Source: Seriola aureovittata (taxonomy: Eukaryota; Chordata; Actinopteri; Carangiformes; Carangidae). From it: a DNA stretch of 64,000 nt. The notes beneath the pieces were generated by a model. It was not told the DNA's origin and ran no database searches. It saw only the letters and a program-made list of their open reading frames with translations. The translations under genes and the position numbers were made by a program. Below, in pieces: positions 25,801 through 38,034 of this stretch (within the stretch, counting starts at the first letter, position 1; every line of letters begins with the position of its first letter). The DNA is taken from contig NC_079377.1 of NCBI RefSeq assembly GCF_021018895.1, positions 6,144,501 to 6,208,500 of the forward strand. Direction: 5' to 3'.

Positions 25801-27522
25801 AAATACATCCTAAAATTAGCAAAGTGATGAAACAGTAAGCAGACTGACAATGCCAACTTTTGGTACATAACAGTTTTTTATGCTAATGAAGGGAGATTGT
25901 CTATCCACGTGACTCCCAAACATACAGTATAAAGTAGCTGCAGGGTAACATGGGGACAGCAGATTACATTTAGGACCTGTCATATATTTATTTATGACAT
26001 TTAGTAATATTTCACTTCAGATTCAGTCATTTGAATGGAACTGGACCATTTCTTTCATGTTGAGCTCAACTGTCGTGCACTCTTTACATGCAATACTATT
26101 GACAGATAGCAAAGCTGCTTTGAATTTGTTAGCCTCGTAATGGGTGGTCAAAAAGTGGAGTCCAAAATGCTAGAAGCTATCCAGCTCACTCAGTTTTATA
26201 TGACTCTCGTCTGGCAGGGTAAAAATTGCATTGCAGAAGAATAGTGGCATGGTTTGCAGTCAGTTGCAATATAAGGTCAAATAAATGGCATTAATGGCTG
26301 TTCTTTTGTTTTTTTTTCACTGTGTTCTTATTTTATTTTTAGATTGTCCCCTATGGGTTCCAGCTTGGGAATGGCCAATTCCCCTCACACTGCGCACTTC
26401 CACTCCTCTCTTCCACAGCCACTACTTTTTGCATCCTGGGCAGCCTGTTTTTAATTGTGTTTTTATGTGAATGATGAGGCTCGTTTGAGAGCTATAGCTC
26501 CTAGTACTATAATGATAGTAGAGGCTTGTATGCATTGTTGGAAACAAAGTTATATCTCCCTTTGACTTGGATTTACTTCAGTCAAAAGCTGCAAACCATC
26601 AGTGTCTTTGACAGAATGGAAACAAACTAAGACAGTATAAAGATATTTCTGTCTTGGTGCATCAGATATTTAAGATGATGATTTGTTTAAGTATGCAGCA
26701 TATATCTGATGCAGACTTTAAAAACCTTCCAACTTTCCTCCTCATGTTTTCACTTAAAGCGGTGCTTAGAATAGCCTACAGACGAGACTACAATATGCAC
26801 TGTAATAGCAGCAGAAATCCTATACCAGTCTAGAGGTCAGTCAGTGTGCATGCAAGTGCTGATCTGAGTTGAGAGAGCACATGAGTTTGTGGGTCAAAAT
26901 ATAGCCTACATGTGTGTTAAGTCAGGAAGCATTCATGTCTACATGACTGTAAGTATGTGCATGTGTGGGCTTGCAGTATATGATTGGCCGGTGTTGAACA
27001 GGCATCTGCTCAGCGAGGTCAGAGCAGGGCTTAGCACCAATGGCCGTGATATAACATAGGATAGTACAGACATGCAGGAGAGCCAGCAAGCAGCTGGCAT
27101 TACCATGGTTACAACCACTAAGATGCTGGTGCGCCCTGCCTATGATAAGCAAGTTGTTGCACAAGAGGAAGGGCTTGACAGTCAATGCAGATGCTAATAA
27201 ACAAGGTTATACAAGCAAAAAAGACATAACTGTGAGGGTTGTGGAAGAATGTTATTTAGGGCATTTTTTTTGATAAACCAGTTTAGCTGCTACTTAATGG
27301 ACCATTCGCTAAACCCTCCCATCATAGCTCAGAAACCATCACTAGGCACGACAGGCCAGTCAAGTTTTGGATCTGTCCTTGTGTTGATGTGGTGTGCATG
27401 AGGCTGCAGTAAGAGAGATACTCCTTATATAAAGAGTTTTGGTGCTGGTGTCTTTTTTTAGCCTTTCCAAAACCCAAAATAGGCTACAGGAACACACGTG
27501 TAAGACATGATTAAACAGCGTG

Positions 27523-27524
<2 letters not shown>

Positions 27525-27582
<58 letters not shown>
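27525..27582. repeat. (TG)n microsatellite
   Basis: Pure TG array of about 29 units. Confidence 0.97.
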
Positions 27583-27583
<1 letters not shown>

Positions 27584-28015
27584 CTAACTTTTGTAGATAC
27601 CTACTGCAGAAAGTTTTTGACATCATTATCTGAGATATTGTTACGTTTGTCAAACACATTAGTGTCAAAAGAAATTGTATCTCTTTATGTTAATTGATTA
27701 ATCTAAGAGGAAAGAAGAAAAAACTACATTCTGTTACACAAATCTGTTTTCAGTTTTTGAACTTTTTCTCTAATCTTTGACTTTTAGTGAGCTAATGGAT
27801 CATTTCAGCATCTACTGAAATGAAACCATGTGAGCAGTTGAGATGGAAAAATCACTATTTGGTGGAGCTGCTAACAATTCATAGACATCTGAAATGTGAC
27901 CCCAACTGCTGTTTGTTAGATGTCAAAAGACAAAAAGTTTGGAAACCACTGGTTTAATCTTTAACAATGTGTTGTATTTTAAAAGCTTGTTATATTATCC
28001 ATTGTGTAAAATCTT

Positions 28016-28190
28016 CATCTTAAAAGTAAGTAATAGCTAAATAAATGTAGTGGAGTAGAAAGTACAATATTTCCCTCTGAAATCTAGTGGCATGAAAGTA
28101 TAATGTAGCATAAAATGAAAATACTCAAGTAGAAGTACCTCAAAATTGTACTTAAGTTGATGTACTTAGTTACTTTCCACCATTGGTATG
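28016..28190. repeat. teleost interspersed repeat, copy 1
   Basis: Contains the family's signature phrases 'aaatgtagtggagtagaaag', 'tttccctctgaaat', 'gtagcataaaatg' and 'ttacttagtta'-like ends that I recognise from many fish genomes. Related copies in this window are at about 35030-35435, 50930-51295 (opposite orientation) and 57215-57310. Confidence 0.6.
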
Positions 28191-30907
28191 TTAAGTGTAT
28201 ATTTAAGATGACTTTACAAGGTTCAAGCTTGTAGACAGTGCTTCCACCAACTCATGGAGCTAATGTTAGCTTAGCTACAGCTGAAATCAGTTGTCATTTC
28301 AAGTTGTCGACAGCTGTAGAAATGAGAAGCCCGCTTGTGTTTACCTGTGTCTGAAATCAAAGACCCATTGGTTCAAAAATGGCAAAGAATTTGGACTAGT
28401 AAGGATCAAGCATGACAGGTGTAGCAACAGTATCTAAGGTTTAGCAAATGGTCAGTTACAGCAACAACTAAGTCATAATATCCTGACAGTCAGTCATTGC
28501 TTTAATTTGTCTGTCGATGATTTGATATAATTATCTGTGTTAAATTGCACTATATCTTTGCTATAGTTCATGCCCCTGTCAAGTATACGGACCCCACTTA
28601 AGAAGCAAAAGTTAAGCCATGGAAGTATCATGAGGAAACCAAGGTGAAGAGAGAGATGTAGAAAGAAGATAATTATACCATGCCACTCTGTGCCTCGTCC
28701 AGGCCATTTCCTCCCCCGTGGCAGCAGATGAGAACCGGGGTGGAGCGGCAGGTTTGGGGGCAGAGTATCATGCATAAGTTCAGGGAGTGCCTTTGAGGAC
28801 CACAGGAGGCCCGCGGAGCCAATAAAAGGCTGTCGGGGGGGAAAGAGGACACCACCAAGGGAGTCTGGAGCAGGAAGAGGCATCCAGACAACAGCTCTGC
28901 AAATCCACCGGCCCTCCCTCCCAAACAGCTGAACCTCGAAAACCTCACGCAGGGCAGGCTGCCACACACCACCATTATCTCAATCACTCTACAATAAAGC
29001 TGACATTTTCATGGATGTGTGACAGAAACAGCAAAATAAAAATGTATATTCGTAGAATTACATTTAAAGCTACAGTCAAAGCACTATATTTTTATAGTGT
29101 AGGACTCAAAGCTGCATTGTAAACCTTACTGAATAGGACATCTTTGCAGTGCTCAGGACAACCTGCCCAGTTTAAACCTGGCATTCTTGGCTTTATATCT
29201 GTATCTTGGAAAGATGAGATTCCCAAGGCGCAGGGTAATATGACGGCCTAGATGAGTTAAATGTCATTAGAGAACACAGAGTACTCCTGCAGGCACATGG
29301 GCACTGAGAGGGTGGTGCTGCATACCGCACCATCTGCTGAGTCATAATGGGCACAGTGGTTCCCACTTCAGCCTGCAGACTGGCCCAGTGGTCAGAGAGA
29401 CAAAGCTATAACCAGAGTGATTCAGGTTGTAAATGTACTAAGATGAAGAGCCACACTTTGCTTCAGTAGCAACTGTGAATCAGAGTGAATAAAATAGAAA
29501 GTAACGACATGTTAAGCAGAGAACCTTTTGAGAACAAGACTAAAAGCATTCAGTTGGAGTTGTGTTTCTGGCCACCTGATGTATGTTAATAATAATACAC
29601 CAGCAATGAGTTGTGATGGACAGCGTCAGTCATGGCAATAGAAATTGTGTCTATTTACCAATTTAGATTTACATTAGGGAACAGGCCCCAAATTCAAAGC
29701 TAGTTAAAGAAATACTTACCAAACTTTTCCAGTTGTAATGACCACGTGCTGCTTGAGCAACTGCCACTTCCCCTCGTGGAGAGAAGGTGCCCTTTATCTG
29801 GGGTGTTTTTTTCTAAATAAATTAATACTTGTTTGCGCGTAGCCTACCATGACTGTGGTAGACACCATGATTGTTGTAGGGTTTGCTCATTTGATCGTCA
29901 GTGACAGCCAACTAAGATGCAGTTATACTAGTAGTAGATTAGCTATAGTAGTAGTACACAGAGCAATGAAATACTTGCAGGCAGCATCGGTGGTGAACAA
30001 CAACAGTATAGGCTAATAAAACAATACTAACAAAGCTAACATCCTCTGCACGTCCCTGACCACGTCGGTGACAATGTGAGCTGTATTTGCAAGTCCGCTG
30101 GTTGACATGGTAACTTCCATTTGATGTGAATGTGACTACTGGCTGTAACATTAACACGAGCTTTGTTCTGAGCTTCGTGCTAAGTTTAACATGCTGTTTC
30201 TGTTGTATCTGCTGTTGTTTGTTGGTGTTCGGAGTTAGGAATGATTATGTGGTTGCCTTTGTTTCTCTTTGTATTCACTGTTCTTATTGTGGAGTTTCTT
30301 TTCTTGCCTTTTGTTATTACCCTTTCTGTTTTCACTTTTTCCAACTCGTGTTGTTTCTCTCGCTCTTGTTGTGACAGATATTGGTCTCACTGCTGTTGCC
30401 GCTGTTCCTGTTTCAGTTGTTGTGGCTCTTATGGTTATTGTTTTGGTGCGACTGGAAGTATTTTCTCAGTTGCATAAGAAAGAAAATATGTATTTCACCG
30501 TCTGTTGGCACTTCAGTGACACCAGGAGACCTGACGTCAAACACAGATTCATCTTTTCCACAACAAACACATAGCAGGCAATTCAAATATTAATACTCGC
30601 CAAAGCATGGTGAGGAGTTTCATGAATTAGAGATAAAATACATCCCTCTCACCCGACAGTACTGTATAGTTTTCTCACTGTCCTCACACAGCTGGGCCAG
30701 CAGACTGCTGGATGGATGGGAGGGGGGTAGTTGAGGGTGATGTGGGGGGAGTTGAGTTACATTCCTTCCATCGGGGCTGTGTGTCTGCCAACCAGGTCAC
30801 TCCCAGTTCAGTCCCGGGAAATTGGGAGGGAAGAATTTCCTCTATGTGTCCATACTGGGCATGGCCACAAACATACAGAGGCCTGTGTGCACCCGGTGCA
30901 CATGTGG

Positions 30908-30908
<1 letters not shown>

Positions 30909-30940
<32 letters not shown>
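30909..30940. repeat. (TG)n microsatellite
   Basis: Short TG array, one GC interruption near its start. Confidence 0.95.
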
Positions 30941-32479
30941 CTGATGCTTAAAACTGAGCACCCAGTGTAGTATGACTAGCATGTTATTTTCTTCCATGTA
31001 CATTGTAGGAGAGGTGCGGTTGTACATGGTGTGTTAGTGTGTGCTTTGTGTAGGTACGTGTGTACTCTATGTGTGTGTAACTGATGTCTGCGGCTTTGTA
31101 CGTGTGAACGACAGAAAGTTCTTTGACTCTACAATATTTTTCACATTTTACTGAAGAAAATATTCCTTAAATCTTAGTGACAATCCAGTGGTACAGAATG
31201 GATGCTGCATCTGGCCTCTAATAATCTCTGTAATGATGACAACTCACTGTCACTGATGAAACCAAGACCAGTTGCAACATATTATATATTTATTGTTTTT
31301 ACCTTTGCAAACACTGAAGCAATTCTTTAGCCTCCCTCCAGACGTCCCTGCATCCCCTGTCCTGTTCACCACTGACTCACCACGCTCAACAACACCGAGA
31401 CAACTGATGATTCCATTAGATTCCAGGTCCACTGGCCTAATAATAGAAATATGGAAAGATAATATACATTGATATCAGCCTCCAAAGTGTGCACATTCTC
31501 AGCTCCACATCATCTGCAACTTGTCACGACCGTTAATGGTGTCTTCTGGTAAAGTGTCCTCATTCTTTGCCTTTGTTTACTTCTCATACCGACATCAGTT
31601 GTTGAAAATGGTTTCAGAGTAACGCTCAGTGAGGATATCTGCATCTCTGTTCCTGATCAAACATGGCTTTCAAACACAGTGAGATAAGTGGTAGAAAGTG
31701 TCCAGAGCGAAATCTCCCACAAATGAAGTGCAGGTGGTGCTGATTGTGCAAGAACCATTTTAGAAAATATTATTAAAGCTGCAAAATTTTATATCAACAA
31801 TAAGTCAATAGACTTTGTGTAATTTGAATCATATCCCTTGTAATGATGAACAGAATCATGGTTCCTTTTGACTCTACGCAGCATTTTAGCCTCTTTCACT
31901 TCCTTGTTTTGTTTTTTACGGCTGGCGACTCTACTGTCTTGACTGACTGTTAACACACTCTCCATTACACATCAACTTCCCCAGGAAGTTATTTTCTAAG
32001 CAAAGAAGCTTTAACAACAGTCAACTCTCTGGTCCTTCGTCAGTTAATTAACTGTTAGTGAAAGAGCAATACAAAGCAAGACAATATGTTTCTTACATTA
32101 CATGCAGCAATGAGTTTGTGATTCATGCTGAAGTCAGTTTGTCTTTGTTTCTAAGTCAGCATGACCTGAACAGCCAATTTTCACCCGAAGCAATTGTGAA
32201 CTTTAGATTTTAAATGCCATGAACTTTTTCTTTACAGTAAGTTCACATTACTTTCACATATTCTGAGAATAGATATAAGAAGGGTAAGGAAATATAGAGT
32301 AGAAGGGCAGGTGCAGTTCCTCTTGGCAAGTTAGTTAAACTTGCAGTAACTTTTAAAGCCTCTTAGAGTTGATATGTTGATATGTCAAACTTGTTAGCAG
32401 ACAGTTGCTTAATTAAGATTAGAGCAACTTAGCACTTTAAGTCATCTTTATGAATTTAAGTCCAATATTCACTCCTCTG

Positions 32480-32890
32480 AGGAAAATATCTGCCTCTTTA
32501 GCTGCTATATGCTCCACCATGTTCACCAGCTATAGTTGCTATATTTATCTGCCTGCTGTTTGGTGCTGGGCAGATAGTGTGCTGTGTGTTTATCAGTGAC
32601 CTCAGTCTCCTGCATCTAGAAACACTACCAATGGGAGCGGTCAGGAAAAAATCAAAAGAGTAAAGTTGTGGACCATAAACCAAAACAATTTGATCACCCC
32701 AAGCGACCCCTTTCACATACACATATAACTGAATCTATTGAGTAAAACATGTTTATAGCAGCATTAAAGTAATGTATAATAACCTGGTAATTTTGAGACA
32801 GGAGGGTAGCTATAAACACAAACCAATCTTTAAAAACAATGGCAGCCTCGTCACTGCCTTCTGTCGTGCCATGAGGTTTTGGCATGAAAG
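32480..32890. repeat. possible teleost interspersed repeat
   Basis: Carries 'ctatatgctccaccatgttc' and 'ctgctgtttggtgctggg', phrases I recognise from a widespread fish repeat. A weaker relative containing 'ctgctaaatgttccact' is at about 57530-57595 in ttc7a intron 9. Boundaries are uncertain. Confidence 0.4.
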
Positions 32891-33466
32891 ACTGTACTGC
32901 CTCATAGCACTAAACAGAAACTTATTTTGCTCAGCAACAGGTCAGAATTTGACTTCAGTTCCACTACTCTGATGGCAAATGTTCAGTTTATACTTTCTGT
33001 GCCTTCAACCATATTCCTGTGGACAAAGAAATTCCTCGTGTAAAGACAAGGACATATGGTAACATCCACTTTGACACAGGAAGTCTGAGTTTTTTTTGTG
33101 AAATATGGTCTTGATTTTGAGATATAAATATTCTATACATTGAGCCAACCGAAAGGTGTTACTCATTTTTTCCCTCAAACAACTGCAAAACTCTCCCAGT
33201 GAACTGAGAAAATCGACCTCGTCCAGATTTCAGAATCAGAAGCCACTACGTTGATACTAAAAAATATATACAAGAATAATACATTTTAAACCCTAAATCA
33301 TTAACGTTGTATTTATTATAGGGAGACAAACAGAAGTGAAGGTACAGACAACAAAACACAGACAGGCTCAGTGTGCTTTGCTGGGGGGTGGGGGGTTGTG
33401 GCTGAGTCGTTGTCTGGGACAGGAAACATGTGAGCTGAATATGGGATCCGTAGAGAACTTGGCAGC

Positions 33467-33480
33467 CACACACACGCGCG

Positions 33481-33532
<52 letters not shown>

Positions 33533-33535
33533 CAA

Positions 33536-33597
<62 letters not shown>
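33467..33597. repeat. compound (CA)n array with CG interruptions
   Basis: About 130 bases of alternating purine-pyrimidine CA units, broken by two CGCGCG cores (33474-33480 and 33544-33551) and two 'caaaca' units. Overlapping reading frames in both strands are artefacts of the repeat. Confidence 0.97.
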
Positions 33598-33598
<1 letters not shown>

Positions 33599-35029
33599 GC
33601 AGGGAAGATGGAAGCTCTTCCAGGACACACAGGACTTGGCTCTTGCAAACGACGTGTCACAAGGAATTAAATTAGATGTTGCTGTGCAGAGAGCCCAGAA
33701 CAAGGCAAAGGGACTTTCTCAAGGAATCTGCGGTAAAGTTGGTTCAACCGGAGAATTCATTTGTAACAGACAGTCCTGCAGACTCGCTTCTGCAGCAGGT
33801 CATTTAATCACTGCATTTTGTCTATTACACCTTCCTGGAAAGGAACCTGGAGCGAAGGGAGGGCTGGGGTGGGGGCTACAATCTACGGTATCAGTGTGAC
33901 ACATCAGTCTCCGTTTGAATGTCTGATTTACTGGTTCTTGGGAGTCACATGTATCAGTCAGGTCAAATGGCTTATGACAGACATGTTACACAAGAAGGAG
34001 AGGGACTACTCAGAATTCAGCTCTATCAAACACACACCAACATTAGAAGTTTTAATGTGATATAGAAACCACCCTCCTTGGATAAGCTGCATGTGCCAAA
34101 CATGTGTAGGGTGTTCCCAGTACACATAACTGCTACTATATGACTGTACATACACACACAGACAAACAGCATTGTTCAACAAATATAGTGCATGGTGACT
34201 TGCTGTCTTGTTTGAGCCCTGATGAAAAAGCCAACTGCTGCTCTCCAGCTATGTAGCCGCCTGCCATGCTCACCTGTCATGACTCAGTGCTGAGTGGGAT
34301 ATTAGCGGGTCTCTTCCTAGTATCCAGTGCAGTGTAAGAGGGCCGGCCCTCCACACTGGCCCTGGACTGAGTTTAGCATCATGGGAACTGCTGATAGCAG
34401 CTGGGGTCCTGGGAGGTTACACATGAGTTCAGCTGAGTTGATCCAGCTGACGGGGTGCCCCGTAAGTCAAGATACTGTGGATTGACCTGAGAGAGGGGGT
34501 GTTTGTGGAAGACTGGGGAGTGTACTCAGCTGGGTGGTCTCCGCACTCTGCCCCTGTATCAAAATATAGACTTCTGAGGATTGTTCCTGTTGCATATTCA
34601 AGGTTTTGTAATTCAGTTTTCAGTTGTGTTTCTCTGTGACACAGCCTGAGGGCCACCTAGTGGTCACACAGGCAGCTGCAACTCACCACACTTGCTCAGG
34701 ACTGATTGAAGAATTAATCAAAAACAGCAAAGGTAGCATTTTGCTTTTCCAGTGGAAAGAACAATTGTCACTCAGTATGTTTCTGTAAAAAAACACACAA
34801 GGATTGAATTACTTGAGATAAAATGATGAGAAAAACAAGAATTTCTATTCTTTAATACTGAAGTGAAATAATGGCCTAAAAAAGCCTTAAAGTTGTTAAC
34901 ACATTCACACATGTGAACATAACTTACACACACTCACACACACACTTCTAAATTCATATGTCAATGCAAATGCAGACAGTGAGAAAATTCTCCACTGCAA
35001 ATAAAAGTGCACTGCACTCAAAATCATAC

Positions 35030-35435
35030 TGAAGTACAAAAGTGTCAGTAAAATGGACTGAAGGTACAAAACTTCTTACTTCTTATACAACAGAACGGCC
35101 CCTATTATTGTTTTATTATTGTTAATTATTAGTAAAGCATTACCGAGTGAGATGCATTTTAGTGTTGTAACTGCTTAATGTGGAGCAAATTTGAACTTCT
35201 GTATATACAGTACTGTTTGTCAGTTTAATATGCAACAGTATATCATATTTATATACTGATCGTATTTTAGTATGTAACTGCAAAGTAACTAGTAAATGTA
35301 GTGGAATAAAAAGTAGTAGAGTACTTGTGTTATCAACAGTAGAGGCATAAAATGGAAATACAATACATACAACAAGTACATATGATTTGTACTTAAGTAC
35401 TTTACTTGAGTAAATGTATGTAGTTTTTTTCCCCT
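35030..35435. repeat. teleost interspersed repeat, copy 2 (fuller)
   Basis: Same family as the copy at 28016-28190: 'taaatgtagtggaataaaaa', 'gcataaaatggaaatac' and 'gtacttaagtactttacttg'. It has a longer 5' part (tacttcttatacaacagaac onward). It lies about 650 bases upstream of the prop1 start codon. Confidence 0.55.
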
Positions 35436-36085
35436 AAACCTTTTCAGTCATTTGTTTCTTGTTAACTGAATTTAAATGAAGCCTACCCAGAGTCAGGGGA
35501 TGTAAATTCCTTGCCATTTTATTTTTTGTGGAAAATGAGTAAAACAAAGAGACTGGACAAATGTAGATATGTGAAACATCCAACTAAAGTCCCTCAGAGG
35601 CAAAGAGCAAGAATTTTGTGTGCATAGCTGTTATGTTGTAGTGACACTGAACAAGTTTACAAGGAGAAACGGGGCCAGTGTTCACACCAGCAGCAGAAAT
35701 GAAAGTGTGCAATCTCAGATGTTTAGTCCCAGTGTCTCAGAAACTAGCTCCACCTAGCTGCATATCTGTAGTCACACTCCCAGTAAAGTCTGAAAAAGAA
35801 AGGTTTTGTCCCCTCTCAGGGCATTCCTGGAGGCCTTCTGGGAAATGTCACAAAAGTAGATGCAGAACTTTAAGAAATGCGGATACAACAAAAATTGTAT
35901 CACAGCTCAAAATAACACCTCAAATAAAGTGAACTCTCCCTGAGTTTCATTAGCCCCTCCTCCCACAAAGGTAAAGGTAACCCTGATGGGTGGGACATGG
36001 GCACAGCATGTGACTATATGGTCACTTGTGTCTGTGTGCGGATCAGACGGAGCACATCACCCCGTCACTGAGCGGAGCTGCAGTT
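35436..36085. promoter_or_regulatory. prop1 5' flank with TATA-like element
   Basis: Immediate upstream region of prop1. A TATA-like 'actatatgg' is centred near 36016, about 70 bases before the start codon, so the 5'UTR would be short. An 84-codon plus-strand frame (35678-35932) has no recognisable domain. Promoter assignment is inference. Confidence 0.3.
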
Positions 36086-37995
36086 ATGGCCCAGGTAAAG
36101 GTATCAAGCGATGCAGTGAGGAGCCACCAGGACTGCACAGAGGTTTACTCTGATATGGCTACTGTCAGCTCCAGTGCAGGTGAGTCCAAAAAAGAGAAGA
36201 CACATAATATAAAAAAAATGCTAATTATTTATTTTTATTTAACTTACTTTAATGCAGTGATGGTCTCCTTCCATTCAGTCAGTGGAGAGTTATAGTGTTG
36301 CATGGTGATCTAAAAGCTGATGACGGGCCATTTTTTAAAGGAGTCACAGTTTAAAGTTGAATATATGTACGGGGTTTCTTTAACATCAAAAGTGTTCAAT
36401 GTAAAGACACTGAATATTAGCACACACTGTTGTCTCGTAGCAGCTTTAGACGGAAACGTTTGGCCTTAAAAACCTTGTTGGTTATGGCCTAACTGTTCAT
36501 TAGTTGTTGAAGTTGCCAATTAGCGAGACAAAATTATTACTCTGTAACAGTATTCAAAGTTTAGTAGTTTGTACCATGAAATCCAAATAAATTCTTATTG
36601 CAAAAAATCACTTTAGAGACTGTTTGAATGACCTGACCAGATTTGCAATAAATAAATAAGAGAAAAAAACAAACTCTGTCAGAAAGCACACGTCACCAAT
36701 CCTTAAATCTGCATCCTCTATGTCTTTTCCAGCCATTATGATATGAACAGACAAGGTCAACTCAGTCCACCAATTTGACAGATTAGTCACTTTGTTAGTG
36801 ACTGCATTGATAATCTTGGTCAAATCCCCCAGTTTCTGGTATCTCTTTCTCACGAGCTTGTCTTTGGCAGCTAAAGCTCTCTGGCTCTCAGGTTGCCTGA
36901 TGGCAGTGGGAACCATTAAGTCAGTGTAATCCCTCCTTTTTGAGACAGTCATCGGTGAAATTCGCTCTTCAGCAGCTACGCAAAGCCTCAACCTTTTTTT
37001 TCTTCCTGCTCAAAACAGATATAGGAGAGTCGGCGAGGAAGGGGTCATTGTGCGAGACCTCCATGGCTGCTGGTCTCGGCCGGCGGAGCAGGGCCTACCC
37101 CACCCCAGCCAGGAGACGCCATCGCACCACCTTCAGCCACAAGCAGCTGGAACAGCTGGAAGTGGCCTTTGGACAAAACCAGTATCCTGACATCTACTAC
37201 AGAGAGGAGCTGGCTCGCATCACCAAACTCAACGAGGCTCGCATACAGGTAGGACAGCTTTCACACTGCAGTCCTCTTACCAACCTTTTGACAGTTGTGA
37301 TGTGCAAACTGATATTTACAAAATAGATGGGGGTCAGCTATTTTATGGATAATCAACGTCACTTTATCATGGGTCTTTTTCACTACAGACATTTAGATTT
37401 GTCATAGCAGGAAAAGCACAGATGTCCCAACTAGCAGTGATTGTTTAATGTCAAGTGGAGATGTGGCTAGATTTCATGGTAAAATAAAATCTGTATTAGT
37501 TCTGTGTAGTTCAATGACAAAACAAGGTGAAGCTTAAATGCCCCACTGTTGCTGAACCCAGCCTAGTGTTACAAGTAACACCAGGAACTCAGGCCGACTA
37601 ATCCGTCCTTTTTCTCTGGCCCGCCCTCGTCTCTGCAGGTGTGGTTTCAAAACAGAAGAGCCAAACAGCGGAAGCAGGAGCGGGCCTCGCAGAAGGTTCT
37701 CCCCGTGGGTGTGATGCCGGGCCACAGGGCCCTGCTGGGAGGCATGCACGTCCAGCCGTCCGGCGTGGCTCGACAGTACTACACCCAGCCCCTGGCTCAC
37801 ATCCCCCGCCTCTCCCCCATGTACTCCCGCCACCCGGGCCCGGTCAGCCAGTGCCCCTACCCCAGTGTCCCCCCACAGCCTGCCTCCCAGCGCCAGCATG
37901 ATGAATGGTACGGCCCTCTGAGGGGCAACCTCACCTCACCCATGTTCTCATTGGCCTCCATGCAGCCTCTGGACCCCACCTCCCACTGGAGCTAA
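36086..37995 (+). CDS. prop1: homeobox protein prophet of Pit-1 (PROP1)
   Basis: Paired-like homeodomain transcription factor, nuclear, required in vertebrates for the Pit-1 pituitary cell lineage. Coding exons: 36086-36179, 37019-37248, 37639-37995 (94 + 230 + 357 bases). They join in frame into 226 residues, the same length as human PROP1 as I know it. All junctions are GT-AG (cag/gtgagt; cag/gtagga; acceptors aaaacag and ctctgcag). Homeodomain residues 63-122: RRRHRTTF at its start, QYPDIYY in helix 2 region, [15 protein letters not shown] in helix 3, with Gln50 of the homeodomain (Q112). The second intron splits the homeobox at ARIQ/VWFQ, as in PROP1. The C-terminus is Pro/Ser/Tyr-rich and contains DEWYGPL, comparable to the DWYP segment of PROP1. 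A poly(A) signal lies 34 bases after the stop. The exon 1 model is the least certain part: an alternative donor (cag/gtaaag) lies three codons after the ATG. Confidence 0.92.
36608..36991 (-). other. unexplained 127-codon antisense frame in prop1 intron 1
   Basis: Open frame on the minus strand, almost wholly within prop1 intron 1. Its composition is mixed and protein-like: charged residues in the first half ([25 protein letters not shown]), a Trp pair (NWWTEL), and a hydrophobic tail. It is not low-complexity, unlike most long frames in this window. I do not recognise the family. It might be a chance frame, an exon of an antisense gene, or a fragment of a transposed coding sequence. Confidence 0.25.
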
Positions 37996-38028
37996 GGTGT
38001 AAACAGGGAAACATGTTGTATATTACAA

Positions 38029-38034
38029 AATAAA
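38029..38034 (+). terminator. prop1 poly(A) signal
   Basis: AATAAA starting 34 bases after the prop1 stop codon, followed by T-rich sequence. This implies a very short 3'UTR. Confidence 0.6.

Larger units (their letters stand above)
20046..28015. other. gene-free interval
   Basis: No gene is supported. The interval holds TG arrays (21333-21410, 27525-27582), a CA tract (about 23714-23752), an isolated AATAAA signal (22848-22853), and several patches with higher GC and little repeat character (23040-23420, 24290-24420, 24880-25080) that could be regulatory. A 140-codon frame at 24001-24423 has no domain. Confidence 0.5.
28191..35025. other. gene-free interval
   Basis: No gene is supported. 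There is a GC-rich patch at about 28680-28980, whose 157-codon minus-strand frame has no domain. A TG tract lies at 30909-30940 and the large compound CA array at 33467-33597. A possible repeat copy is at about 32480-32890. Confidence 0.5.

Noticed and set aside
28494..28967. 157-codon minus-strand frame
   Set aside because: No domain, signal or repeat pattern is recognisable. It lies over a GC-rich patch where stops are rare, and its second half is hydrophobic and random-looking.
33336..33899. 187-codon plus-strand frame over the CA array
   Set aside because: The middle is Thr-His repeat from the microsatellite. The C-terminal part (33597 onward) is not recognisable and has no supporting splice or start context.
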